Source of the DNA: CAYOLL01 sp964404765 [NCBI: uncultured Gemmatimonadota bacterium]
GTDB lineage: Bacteria; 4572-55
DNA: 64,000 nucleotides
Direction of reading: 5' to 3'
NCBI GenBank assembly: GCA_964404765.1
Contig: CAYOLL010000005.1
Span: 1 to 64,000, forward strand
Part shown: piece after piece, positions 44,895-52,646 of the stretch
Position numbering within the stretch: position 1 is the stretch's first letter
Layout: each line of letters begins with the position of its first letter
Position numbers and translations under genes: made by a program
Notes under the pieces: model-generated
The model's database searches: none
Told to the model about the DNA's origin: nothing
What the model saw: only the letters and a program-made list of their open reading frames with translations

Positions 44895-45635
44895 TTATTC
44901 AAAACGGCGTTTGAGCATAAGCATAAAGGTGTTAATAATAGTACGCCCGATATTCATTTTGCTGAGCCCGCGCTTAAGGTCGTAGCGCAAGATAAAAGGT
45001 ACTTCACCAAAAACCACGTCCATTTTTCTTAATTTCAGCAGGATATCCACCATACACTGGAATCCATCCTGGTCAATAAATGCCTGGCCAAATTGCGTAA
45101 TCGCTTTTTTAATCACGCCGGCATTATAAGCGCGGTAGCCGCAGGTATAATCTTTGACACCGCTGATGGGAAAAATGATACGAAATAGCCATGACGCGCC
45201 GGAGCTCAGAACCCGTCGATGAAAAGGCACCCCACGAGTCTGGGATCCACTTTGATAACGGGATGCGATAATGATATCATGCCCCTCGTAGATCATTCTT
45301 ACCATACGTAGTATAAGCCCGGGGTTATGCGTTTCGTCAGCATCCATCGTGATAATCACATCATGGTCCGCGGCTGCGTTCGCCGCATAAAAAAGCCCGT
45401 CCCGAATAGTTGGTCCTAGCCCTTGATTAACCTCATGCTGTAAAAGTGTGATCGGATAATACACCGCTTTGCTTTTAACAATCTCGACAGAGTTGTCTTT
45501 ACTACCATCATCAACCACAACAATTTTATAATCCATTGAAAACTCGACCATCATTTCACAAATCAACTCAATAAGACAACCGATTCCCCCCGCTTCGTTA
45601 TAAGCAGGCAGAACGATCCATGTTTGACGCTTCAT
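44895..45635 (-). CDS. Family 2 glycosyltransferase, dolichol-phosphate-mannose-synthase-like
   Basis: 246 residues. GT-A fold: WIVLPAYNEAGGIGCLIE, then IVVVDDGSKDNS, then VNQGLGPTIRDGL, then DVIITMDADETHNP (the DxD motif), then YRAYNAGVIKKA and the C-terminal EVPFILRYDLKRGLSKM, all as in polyprenyl-phosphate sugar synthases. No strong membrane anchor. The ATG at 45635 starts 1 nt after the wecB stop and is preferred over upstream ATGs that overlap wecB. It likely makes the lipid-linked sugar used by the GT-C protein. Confidence 0.85.
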   Translation of the reverse strand: MKRQTWIVLPAYNEAGGIGCLIELICEMMVEFSMDYKIVVVDDGSKDNSVEIVKSKAVYYPITLLQHEVNQGLGPTIRDGLFYAANAAADHDVIITMDADETHNPGLILRMVRMIYEGHDIIIASRYQSGSQTRGVPFHRRVLSSGASWLFRIIFPISGVKDYTCGYRAYNAGVIKKAITQFGQAFIDQDGFQCMVDILLKLRKMDVVFGEVPFILRYDLKRGLSKMNIGRTIINTFMLMLKRRFE

Positions 45636-45636
45636 T

Positions 45637-46692
45637 TTAGACTGGATCCGCATGACCAGTTGCCTTTGGGTCAAAAATGCCACAGTCAACAATTGAATCT
45701 ACAATCCGTTCACAAGCTTTTCCATCCCCAAAAGGGTTGACCCCTTGCCATGCTGGATTGTCATTTGCCCAATGAAAATTTTGGATGACTTTATCTCCAA
45801 TCAGTTTGGCAAAGCCGGATTCAACACCTTCAGGGCGCTCGGTCGTTTTGCGACAGACTAATATCTTTTTGCCAAAAGTGGCGCACTCCTCTTGAATTCC
45901 ACCCGAATCACTAATGACAAACTTTACACATTGCAACAACTTTATCATCTGGAAATACCCAATCGGGTCGATAACATTGACATGTTCAAGCAAGGGACGA
46001 TGCTTTTGGACATTAGGGTTAGGATGCATCGGAAAAATAAATTCGATGGCGGGATTTTGCCGGGCTAAAGTGTCAATTTCAGAAAACATTTTTTCCAAGG
46101 GCCGGCCAAAGTTTTCACGCCGATGCAGGGTTATCAGCACTTTGTTGTCGTATGAAATTTGCCCTTTAAATGGCGTGCAGATGTCAACAATGGTGTTCCC
46201 GGTAATATGGATATTTTGACAATGCTCTCGTTCCAGGTTTTTGGCGGCCGTTTGGGTCGGCGCCCAATTGAAGGATGCAACACGCGAAATAATCTGGCGG
46301 TTGCCTTCTTCCGGGTATGGGTTGTTAAGATCATACGTTCTTAATCCGGCTTCGATGTGACCGACCGGGATGCTTTCATAAAAGCCGGTCAGCGCCGCCG
46401 TCATCGCCGTGGTCGTATCCCCTTGAACCACGATAAGGGCCGGCTTTTCCTGCAGCAGGATCGGTCGCAGCTTTGATGCAATTCGGACTAAAACATCATT
46501 CAAGCCCTGGTTTTGTGTCATCACATCAAGATAAAAGTCCGGCTGAGGCACCAGTTCCTTAACATCCTCATACAGCTCTTTATGCTGCCCGGAAAACGCC
46601 GTTTTAAAAGGGATGCCGCGCCATTGCAACACTTTTATAAACGGGCTTATTTTGATAATTTCCGGGCGAGTGCCATAGCAAATGAGGATCAT
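45637..46692 (-). CDS. wecB: UDP-N-acetylglucosamine 2-epimerase, non-hydrolysing
   Basis: 351 residues. Converts UDP-GlcNAc to UDP-ManNAc. Signatures are the start ILICYGTRPEIIKISPFI, then FSGQHKEL, then VVQGDTTTAMTAAL, then HIEAGLRTYDLNNPYPEEGN, then ITLHRRENFG, then FVISDSGGIQEEC and RKTTERPEGVESG. All catalytic Asp, Glu and His positions of the family appear. It begins the four-gene glycan operon that runs through a glycosyltransferase, a methyltransferase and the GT-C protein. No ribosome-binding site of note; its ATG is 25 nt past the pheS stop. Confidence 0.93.
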   Translation of the reverse strand: MILICYGTRPEIIKISPFIKVLQWRGIPFKTAFSGQHKELYEDVKELVPQPDFYLDVMTQNQGLNDVLVRIASKLRPILLQEKPALIVVQGDTTTAMTAALTGFYESIPVGHIEAGLRTYDLNNPYPEEGNRQIISRVASFNWAPTQTAAKNLEREHCQNIHITGNTIVDICTPFKGQISYDNKVLITLHRRENFGRPLEKMFSEIDTLARQNPAIEFIFPMHPNPNVQKHRPLLEHVNVIDPIGYFQMIKLLQCVKFVISDSGGIQEECATFGKKILVCRKTTERPEGVESGFAKLIGDKVIQNFHWANDNPAWQGVNPFGDGKACERIVDSIVDCGIFDPKATGHADPV

Positions 46693-46717
46693 AACGATTA
46701 GGGTCTATCCGTGCAGT

Positions 46718-47746
46718 TTAAAATTGACTTAAAAAGCGCACATCGTTCTCCAAAAACAGACGAATATCGTCAATACTATGGCGCAGCATGGCAATTCGTT
46801 CCACACCCATACCAAAAGCATAACCGGTGTAGATTTCCGGGTCATAATTGACATATTTGTAGACGGCGGGATCCACCATACCGCAGCCGAGAATTTCCAC
46901 CCAGCCGGTGTGCTTGCAGACCGCGCAGCCTTTGCCGCGGCAAATCACACAGGAGATATCGACCTCCGCACTGGGCTCGGTAAACGGGAAGAAGCTGGGC
47001 CGGAAGCGCACCTTCATATCCGGGCCAAACATTTCGCGCGCAAAAAAAGCCAGAACGCCTTTTAGATCGCCAAAAGTCACGCCTTTATCAACATAAAGTC
47101 CTTCAATTTGATAAAAAACCGCCTGATGCGAGGCGTCGATGGCCTCGTTGCGATAGACCCGGCCCGGTACGACAATCCGCACCGGCGGCTGTTGCTTTTC
47201 CATAACCCGAATTTGCACCGGCGATGTATGCGTACGCAACACCGTATTGTCGGTCACATAAAAGGTATCCCACATGTCCCGCGCCGGATGGTCCTTCGGA
47301 ATGTTTAACGCTTCAAAATTATAATAATCGGTCTCAACTTCCGGCCCGTCAACCACGGAAAACCCAAGTGATTTAAAAATCGCTACAATATCGTCAATGG
47401 TCTGACGCAAAATATGTGGCCGACCCGGAAATTGACGAATACCCGGCAGCGTCACATCGATCCATTCCGCGGCCACCCGCTGCGCCGCCGCGGCTTGTTG
47501 GATGGCTGCTGCGCGGGCTTCAAACGGCGCGGTCAGCCGCGTCCGCAGATCGTTAATCAACTGTCCCAGCTTCGGCCGGTCAGCCGGTTGCGCGTCTTTA
47601 AGCAACTTCATCATCTCTTGCAGCTCGCTTTTACGACCAAAGTATTTAATTCGTAAATCCTCCGCCCGGGTCATATCGGCACAGGTTGCGAACTCCGCCA
47701 GCGCTTCTTTTTCCAGCGCTTCGATTTTTTGTATCCATTCGGTCAT
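46718..47746 (-). CDS. pheS: Phenylalanyl-tRNA synthetase alpha subunit
   Basis: 342 residues. An N-terminal coiled coil is followed by the class II core: VETDYYNFEALNIPKDHPAR, then THTSPVQIRVM (motif 2 region), then RVYRNEAIDASH, then RFRPSFFPFTEPSAEVD and the motif 3 GYAFGMGVERIAMLRH. A Cys-rich insertion CVICRGKGCAVC is common in this family. The ATG at 47746 has GGGAG upstream. Codons before it would run through a terminator hairpin and are not native. pheT, normally next, is absent: wecB follows instead. A terminator hairpin 17 nt upstream suggests attenuation. Confidence 0.93.
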   Translation of the reverse strand: MTEWIQKIEALEKEALAEFATCADMTRAEDLRIKYFGRKSELQEMMKLLKDAQPADRPKLGQLINDLRTRLTAPFEARAAAIQQAAAAQRVAAEWIDVTLPGIRQFPGRPHILRQTIDDIVAIFKSLGFSVVDGPEVETDYYNFEALNIPKDHPARDMWDTFYVTDNTVLRTHTSPVQIRVMEKQQPPVRIVVPGRVYRNEAIDASHQAVFYQIEGLYVDKGVTFGDLKGVLAFFAREMFGPDMKVRFRPSFFPFTEPSAEVDISCVICRGKGCAVCKHTGWVEILGCGMVDPAVYKYVNYDPEIYTGYAFGMGVERIAMLRHSIDDIRLFLENDVRFLSQF

Positions 47747-47763
47747 GGTCGCTTCTCCCGCAT

Positions 47764-47803
47764 AAAGAAAATGCCTGATTTTAGTTAACCCAAAATCAGG
47801 CAT
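47764..47803 (-). terminator. Intrinsic terminator just upstream of pheS, candidate attenuator
   Basis: On the minus strand, ATGCCTGATTTT pairs with AAAATCAGGCAT (12 bp) around a 9-nt loop and is followed by TTTCTTTATG. The pheS start is only 17 nt further on. Readthrough would be needed to express pheS from the upstream operon. Confidence 0.75.
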
Positions 47804-47849
47804 TGAAAATGCTTATCAATTTGACATGTGTTAATCTGCTATGAAACCT

Positions 47850-47927
47850 ACCGTTGATGAAACGTCCCCGGCACTTTGGTTGATTGACGGTTTCATCAAT
47901 GGTGAATGTCCCGGAAGTGCCGGGGAC
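47850..47927 (-). promoter_or_regulatory. Interleaved inverted repeats in the rplT-pheS leader
   Basis: Two inverted-repeat pairs interlock. GTCCCCGGCACTT (47864-47876) is an exact 13-bp complement of 47915-47927. ACCGTTGATGAAAC (47850-47863) complements 47890-47903 with one mismatch. The order A, B, A', B' on the transcript allows a pseudoknot or alternative hairpins. A local stem (TGTCCCGG with CCGGGGACA) competes for one arm. Confidence 0.55.
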
Positions 47928-47934
47928 ATAGAGA

Positions 47935-48291
47935 CTATTTCGCGGCTGCTTTGGCCTGATCAACCAACTTTCCAAAAGTCTCAATATCTTTAACGGCAAT
48001 ATCGGCCAAAACTTTACGATCCAGACCGATATTCGCTTTCTTCAGGCCGTCAATAAACCGGCTGTAAGAGATTTGAAACATACGGCAGGCCGCATTGACC
48101 CGCACAATCCATAAGCGGCGGAACTGGCGCTTGCGCTGACGGCGGTCACGATATTGCATTTTGTAGGCGCGCTCAACAGCCGCCCGCGCCTGACGATACA
48201 GGCAATGACGACCTAACAAGAATCCTCTGGCGCGTTTTAGCCATTTTTTGCGCCGTGCTCGAGAAGCCGGCGAATTTGTTGCTCGTGACAT
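47935..48291 (-). CDS. rplT: Large ribosomal subunit protein bL20
   Basis: 118 residues, the usual family length. The basic N-terminal arm (SRATNSPASRARRKKWLKRA) and the globular segment YRDRRQRKRQFRRLWIVRVN, then FIDGLKKANIGLDRKVLADI are as expected. It binds 23S rRNA early in assembly and in some bacteria represses its own operon. It follows rpmI by 44 nt. The sequence near the start is more divergent than usual (FLLGRHCLYRQ where many species have FxGARSxLYR). Confidence 0.95.
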   Translation of the reverse strand: MSRATNSPASRARRKKWLKRARGFLLGRHCLYRQARAAVERAYKMQYRDRRQRKRQFRRLWIVRVNAACRMFQISYSRFIDGLKKANIGLDRKVLADIAVKDIETFGKLVDQAKAAAK

Positions 48292-48335
48292 TCCTCATCA
48301 CTCCTTATTCAAGAATTTATATGATCCTAATATAT

Positions 48336-48542
48336 TTAGACTTTACTTCCAATCAGCAATTGACGGGAAATACGGCTTATATCCGCCGTGCCAACGGTTG
48401 TGGCTGTCTTTAAAAACCGTTTACGCTTCGGGCTCTTTTTTGTCAGAATATGAGCACAACCTGCGCGTTGTCTTTTGATCCGGCCGCTGCCGGTCACTTT
48501 AAAGCGTTTTTTTGCACTACTACGAGTTTTCATTTTTGGCAT
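48336..48542 (-). CDS. rpmI: Large ribosomal subunit protein bL35
   Basis: 68 residues, slightly longer than usual. The start is [20 protein letters not shown] and the basic middle is [16 protein letters not shown], typical of bL35. Located between infC and rplT as in most bacteria, 26 nt after infC. Confidence 0.95.
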   Translation of the reverse strand: MPKMKTRSSAKKRFKVTGSGRIKRQRAGCAHILTKKSPKRKRFLKTATTVGTADISRISRQLLIGSKV

Positions 48543-48568
48543 ACGCTATTCTCTCCTCAATAATTAAA

Positions 48569-49150
48569 TTATTCGCTTCCTACTTCACTTTCAGCGCCGT
48601 CTTTCTTTTTGATTTCTTTTTTCTTACCGGGGACAAATGTACAAACTAACTGCTTCCCCTCTAATCGCGGCGGACTTTCGAGCTCAGCCACTTCTTTTAA
48701 ATCACCTATCAGACGATTTAAAACAATTTTGCCTAACTCTTGATGCATAATTTCACGGCCACGATATACGATCTGCACCTTAACTTTATAATCGTGCTCA
48801 ATAAAGTCAATGATATGCTTCTTCTTAAAATTATAGTCATGGTCGTCAATATGAGGCCGAAATTGCTCTTCCTTAACCTTAACTTGATGTTGCTTTTTCT
48901 TGGATTGTTTGGCTTTTTTCGTTTGCTCATATTTAAATTTGCCATAATCCATGATACGGCATACGGGTGGCCGCGCAGTTGGCGCAACCTCAACTAAATC
49001 AAGTGCACGCGAGCGGGCCATTTCAAGCGCTTTAAAGGTCTCAATAAGGCCAACTTGACCACCGTTTTCATCAATAAGTCGAATTTGAGGGATACGAATA
49101 CGCTCATTAATTCGCACCTGATCTTTTTTGGGAAACTCTCTTTTTTGAAT
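48569..49150 (-). CDS. infC: Translation initiation factor IF-3 with AUU start
   Basis: 193 residues. N-domain (VRINERIRIPQIRLIDENG, then ALEMARSRALDLVEVAP, then PVCRIMDYGKFKYEQ), lysine-rich linker, C-domain (DDHDYNFKKKHIIDFI, then VYRGREIMHQELG). The start is decided by the ribosome-binding site. AGGAGG (49158-49163) lies 7 nt before an ATT at 49150, while the ATG at 49174 would place this purine run inside the gene and has none of its own. AUU initiation of infC is the known device by which IF-3 represses its own translation. The C-terminal tail is acidic and lysine-rich. Confidence 0.9.
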   Translation of the reverse strand: MQKREFPKKDQVRINERIRIPQIRLIDENGGQVGLIETFKALEMARSRALDLVEVAPTARPPVCRIMDYGKFKYEQTKKAKQSKKKQHQVKVKEEQFRPHIDDHDYNFKKKHIIDFIEHDYKVKVQIVYRGREIMHQELGKIVLNRLIGDLKEVAELESPPRLEGKQLVCTFVPGKKKEIKKKDGAESEVGSE

Positions 49151-49189
49151 GTTCTCTCCTCCTGGCTTTGCCATCAGCGCCTCATGCCA

Positions 49190-51109
49190 TTACTTTTTCG
49201 AAACGACTTCTTCCTGTAGCCGAGTTATCAAAGGTGCTATGGGCTGAACGCCCAAATCGCCTTGACCATGCTTGCGGACTGCAACGGTATTCGTTTCCAC
49301 TTCCCGATCACCAACAACTAGCATGTACGGAATTTTTTTCAATTCTGACTCGCGAATTTTGTAATTGACTTTTTCATTGCGATCATCTATTTCAACACGC
49401 AAACCGCTTTCGTTCAATTTTTTGCGAAGCTGTTTTGCATAATCCAATTGTCGATCCGTAATCGGCAAAATGGCAACCTGTACCGGACAAAGCCAAAGAG
49501 GAAACGCGCCGGCATAATGCTCAATCAGAACACCAAAAAAACGCTCTAATGAACCCAAAAGCGCCCGATGAATCATAATAGGCTGGTGATCAGCGCCGTC
49601 GGAGCCGACGTAACTAAGATCAAACCGTTCCGGCAGATTAAAATCAACTTGGATTGTGCTGCACTGCCAAGCCCGTCCTAAAACATCTTTTATTTTAATA
49701 TCAATTTTGGGGCCATAAAAAACACCCTCGCCTGTGTCAACTTTCCACTTTAAGCCGGAACCCTCAAGGCCCTTGCGCAAAGCATCTGTAGCAAGCTCCC
49801 AATTCTTTTCAGAGCCGACATATTTTTCCGGCCGTGTTGAAAGATAGACATCATAATTCTCAAACCCAAAGGAGCGGAGCATGAATAGCGTAAAATGCAA
49901 AACGCTTTGAATTTCCTCGTCCAATTGGTCTGCTCGGCAAAATAAGTGGGCGTCGTCTTGCGTAAAACCCCGCACCCGCATTAAACCATGTAAAACACCT
50001 GACCGCTCGAAACGATAAACTGTGCCTAATTCCGCCCATCGAAAAGGTAAGTCACGATAGCTACGCCGCTCATTTTTGTAAATCATGATGTGAAATGGAC
50101 AGTTCATCGGCTTAAGCTGATAGTCGACATTCTCCACGTCCATCTTCGAATACATACTCTCGGTGTAATAATCCAGATGTCCGCTCGTTTTCCATAAATC
50201 ACGACGGGCTATATGCGGTGTATAAAGCAATTCGTAGCCGTTTTTAAGATGCTCTTCTTTCCAAAACGTCTCCATGGTATGACGAATTAGCGCACCCTTG
50301 GGATGCCATAAAACGAGACCACCACCCAAGTCGTTGCTGATACTAAACAGCCCTAATTCTTTGCCTAACTTACGATGATCGCGTTTTTTGGCCTCTTCAA
50401 GCCGATTCAAGTGCTCATCGAGCATGGCTTTTTTGGGGTAGGAAGTGCCGTAAATACGTTGCAACTGCTTATTTTTTTCGTCGCCACGCCAATAGGCGCC
50501 CGCAATGGAGATTAATTTGAAGGCTTTTAGATATTTGGTAGACGGAACGTGCGGCCCCCGGCATAGGTCAATAAACGCACCTTGCGAGTAAAATGTGATG
50601 AGCTCGCCTTCCGGAATAGCTTTGAGTAGTTCGACTTTATAGTCTTCGCCAATATATTTGAAGAACTGAAGCGCCTCTTCGCGGGTCATAACTTTGCGCT
50701 GAATCGCAAAATCTTCTTTGGCTAACTCTTCCATCTTCTTTTCGATGGCAGTCAAGTCTTCTGGCGTAAAGGGTCGAAAATCAAAGTCGTAATAAAAACC
50801 GTCGGAAATGGGTGGGCCAATCGTTACGCGCGCTTCCGGATAAAGAATCTTAACAGCCTGGGCCATCAAATGAGCGGTGCTATGCCAATAAACATATTTG
50901 CCCTCATCTGAATCAAAGGTAACAAATTCGACGGCGGCGTTATCTTCCAGGACACGATTTAAATCCCACAGCTTGCCATTAACTTTGGCAACCAAAGCAT
51001 CTTTGGCTAAACTACGACTAATTCCTTCAGCAACTTCCGTCAGTCTTACACCGGACGCAAATTCTTTGACTGCACCGTTAGGTAGGGTAACCTTTACAAC
51101 GTTATTCAT
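49190..51109 (-). CDS. thrS: Threonyl-tRNA synthetase
   Basis: 639 residues, normal length. TGS domain (VKVTLPNGAVKEFASGV), editing domain with HSTAHLMAQAVKILYP and the C-terminal zinc-site Cys-His motifs (DLCRGPHVPSTK), catalytic core with NCPFHIMIYK, then RYRDLPFRW-like SYRDLPFRWAELGTVYR, then HGLMRVRGFTQDDAH, then the motif 3 HRALLGSLERF, and the anticodon-binding domain starting PLWLCPVQVAILPI. Codons upstream of the ATG at 51109 run through a tRNA and are not native. It opens the thrS, infC, rpmI, rplT, pheS operon, 30 nt after tRNA-Val. Confidence 0.95.
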   Translation of the reverse strand: MNNVVKVTLPNGAVKEFASGVRLTEVAEGISRSLAKDALVAKVNGKLWDLNRVLEDNAAVEFVTFDSDEGKYVYWHSTAHLMAQAVKILYPEARVTIGPPISDGFYYDFDFRPFTPEDLTAIEKKMEELAKEDFAIQRKVMTREEALQFFKYIGEDYKVELLKAIPEGELITFYSQGAFIDLCRGPHVPSTKYLKAFKLISIAGAYWRGDEKNKQLQRIYGTSYPKKAMLDEHLNRLEEAKKRDHRKLGKELGLFSISNDLGGGLVLWHPKGALIRHTMETFWKEEHLKNGYELLYTPHIARRDLWKTSGHLDYYTESMYSKMDVENVDYQLKPMNCPFHIMIYKNERRSYRDLPFRWAELGTVYRFERSGVLHGLMRVRGFTQDDAHLFCRADQLDEEIQSVLHFTLFMLRSFGFENYDVYLSTRPEKYVGSEKNWELATDALRKGLEGSGLKWKVDTGEGVFYGPKIDIKIKDVLGRAWQCSTIQVDFNLPERFDLSYVGSDGADHQPIMIHRALLGSLERFFGVLIEHYAGAFPLWLCPVQVAILPITDRQLDYAKQLRKKLNESGLRVEIDDRNEKVNYKIRESELKKIPYMLVVGDREVETNTVAVRKHGQGDLGVQPIAPLITRLQEEVVSKK

Positions 51110-51139
51110 AAATCTCAAATTAATAATGAAGATAAAAAA

Positions 51140-51216
51140 TGGTGGGCGGTATTGGAGTTGAACCAACGACCCCTTGCATGTCAAGCAAGTACTCTAACCA
51201 ACTGAGCTAACCGCCC
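51140..51216 (-). tRNA. tRNA-Val (anticodon GAC)
   Basis: 77 nt including an encoded CCA. The acceptor stem is GGGCGGT with ACCGCCC, the D stem GCTC with GAGT, and the anticodon stem CTTGC with GCAAG around the loop TTGACAT, giving anticodon GAC, which reads Val GUC/GUU. The T arm GTTGG/CCAAT carries the TTCAACT loop. It lies 30 nt before thrS and may be processed from the same transcript. A promoter is predicted at 51255-51282. Confidence 0.95.
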
Positions 51217-51254
51217 CCATATCAAAGCATTTGATCTTGAAAAGTAGTCAGCCA

Positions 51255-51282
51255 ATTTAAGTGATTTAGCCTTAAAGTCAAG
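51255..51282 (-). promoter_or_regulatory. Predicted promoter for tRNA-Val and the thrS operon
   Basis: On the minus strand, TTGACT (51277-51282), 16 nt, then TAAATT (51255-51260). It lies about 40 nt upstream of the tRNA. Confidence 0.5.
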
Positions 51283-51442
51283 AAAAATTTTAAACTTTTG
51301 CGGCAGAGACCGGCAATTAAAAATTAAAATTGACTTGTGCCCGTCTGTTTGACATTTTTATTGATAAATTTTGAAAATGTACGACGTATGCTCTTGTTCA
51401 AGCGACAAATTTGGCCATGCAGATCCCTATGAGAGGAAAGCA

Positions 51443-52333
51443 ATGAGAACAAAACATATTGTGGTTCTTGGCGGTGGTTCGGGCGTTAAGTCGTTAATTG
51501 AGGGCTTAGGCCGGCGTGAGGAGGTTCAGTTGACTTGTGTCCATCCGATCTCTGATTCCGGCGGTTCGCAGGGAAGTCTATGCAAAGCTTATAATCTGAT
51601 TTCCGGGATGTCCGATACTCGTAATTATGTGCAAAGTATGCTTGGAGGAGTAGGCCCATGGTCAGATTTGTTGACCTTTCGTTTTGATAAGGGTTTGTCT
51701 CATATCGAAGGTGGCTTGGGTGGACATAATTTGGGAACGCTATTAGTCACCGCTTGTTATCTTTGTTGCCAATGCCCGGAACAGCGAGCAGAACTGTTTA
51801 AAAAATTATTTAATATCCGGCACGATATTTTCCCGGTTTCGGCTGAAAAGACGACGCTTTGGGGCGAGTTGACCGATGGCCTATTGGTGATGGGTGAGCA
51901 TGATATTGATAAGTATGAAACCGGCAAAATGCCTGGGAAAATTCGGCGGGTTTGGCTTGAACCGCGACCGAAGCTTTTACCAATCGTGCAGACGCGCCTT
52001 GAATCCGCGGACATGGTTGTAGTCGGTCCGGGTGATATTTATACGTCGCTTTCGCCACTCCTTCTGACCGAGGATTTACCTGGCTTTTTAAAAAAATTTC
52101 GTAAGCCCATTGTTTTTACGTTACCCCTGGAATGGCGACAGGGGTTTGATGCTATCAGCATTAAGGCGTACTTTCAAGCATTTATTCCGATAACACACTT
52201 CATGGATCCTTACCAATTAGAACTCGTGTCACACGAACTCTCAAAAAAAAATGTGACGGACACTCTGCCCCGATCTGTGTTAAAAACCGATCCTGATCGT
52301 CATGCTCAGGCGCTTATGGATATATGCGCATAA
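51443..52333 (+). CDS. YvcK/CofD-family protein
   Basis: 296 residues. The Rossmann-like start HIVVLGGGSGVKSLIEGL, then THVPISDSGGSQ-like VHPISDSGGSQGSL, then GGLGGHNLGTLL, then MVVVGPGDIYTSLSPLLL are hallmarks of YvcK (gluconeogenesis/morphogenesis factor that binds UDP-sugars) and the related CofD. No F420 genes are nearby, so the YvcK role is favoured. AGAGGA before the ATG at 51443 decides the start. It is divergent from the thrS operon. Confidence 0.85.
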   Translation: MRTKHIVVLGGGSGVKSLIEGLGRREEVQLTCVHPISDSGGSQGSLCKAYNLISGMSDTRNYVQSMLGGVGPWSDLLTFRFDKGLSHIEGGLGGHNLGTLLVTACYLCCQCPEQRAELFKKLFNIRHDIFPVSAEKTTLWGELTDGLLVMGEHDIDKYETGKMPGKIRRVWLEPRPKLLPIVQTRLESADMVVVGPGDIYTSLSPLLLTEDLPGFLKKFRKPIVFTLPLEWRQGFDAISIKAYFQAFIPITHFMDPYQLELVSHELSKKNVTDTLPRSVLKTDPDRHAQALMDICA

Positions 52334-52372
52334 CCAACTACAGCATTTAAGAAAATGTTTTTGGCGTTGTAG

Positions 52373-52486
52373 CACAGATTAGCAATCTGTGCGACCATCA
52401 AACATGCACAGATTAACAATCTGTGCGACCATCAAACATGCACAGATTAGCAATCTGTGCGACCATCAAACATGCACAGATTAACA
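52373..52486. repeat. Tandem 34-bp palindromic repeat (3.3 units)
   Basis: Units begin at 52373, 52407, 52441 and (partial) 52475. Each unit holds the hairpin CACAGATT-AGC-AATCTGTG, with AGC changed to AAC in the second, followed by the spacer CGACCATCAAACATG. The units are almost identical, including the spacer, so this is a tandem repeat, not a CRISPR array. The neighbouring 313-bp gap (52334-52646) also holds a terminator and a family B fragment. Confidence 0.85.
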
Positions 52487-52514
52487 CTGTATAAAAACCA
52501 GGCTGCCAATGAAG

Positions 52515-52558
52515 AGTGCCCCTGCTGTATGAAATACAACAGGGGCACTTTGTACTTT
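52515..52558 (+). terminator. Terminator after yvcK and the tandem repeat
   Basis: AGTGCCCCTG (52515-52524) pairs with CAGGGGCACT (52540-52549) and is followed by TTGTACTTTT. Confidence 0.7.
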
Positions 52559-52570
52559 TGAGGAAATAAT

Positions 52571-52628
52571 TACACAAAAAGTGTTGGTAAAACCTTGCGT
52601 CGCAAGGTTAGCCAACGGCTAAAGCTTC
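52571..52628. repeat. Degenerate family B fragment
   Basis: CAAAAAGTGTTGGTAAAACC and AAGGTTAGCCAACGGCTAAA match the two arms of the 59944-60080 element, joined by a short TTGCGTCGC core. The outer GTAAC termini are lost. It looks like an internally deleted copy. Confidence 0.6.
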
Positions 52629-52646
52629 CAATTTTCCAAAAATAAA

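Noticed and set aside
47747-47803. 19-residue extension of PheS
   Set aside because: It would translate the terminator stem upstream and has no family similarity. The ATG at 47746 with GGGAG is better.
47747-47934. Phe-rich leader peptide controlling pheS
   Set aside because: The only open frame with a start has one Phe codon and no ribosome-binding site.
51110-51184. 25-residue extension of ThrS
   Set aside because: It reads through the tRNA-Val gene.
51109-51370. T-box leader for thrS
   Set aside because: No T-box or specifier stem was found. The space is filled by a tRNA and a short spacer.
52373-52486. CRISPR array
   Set aside because: The units are contiguous and their supposed spacers are identical, and there are no cas genes, so it is a tandem repeat.
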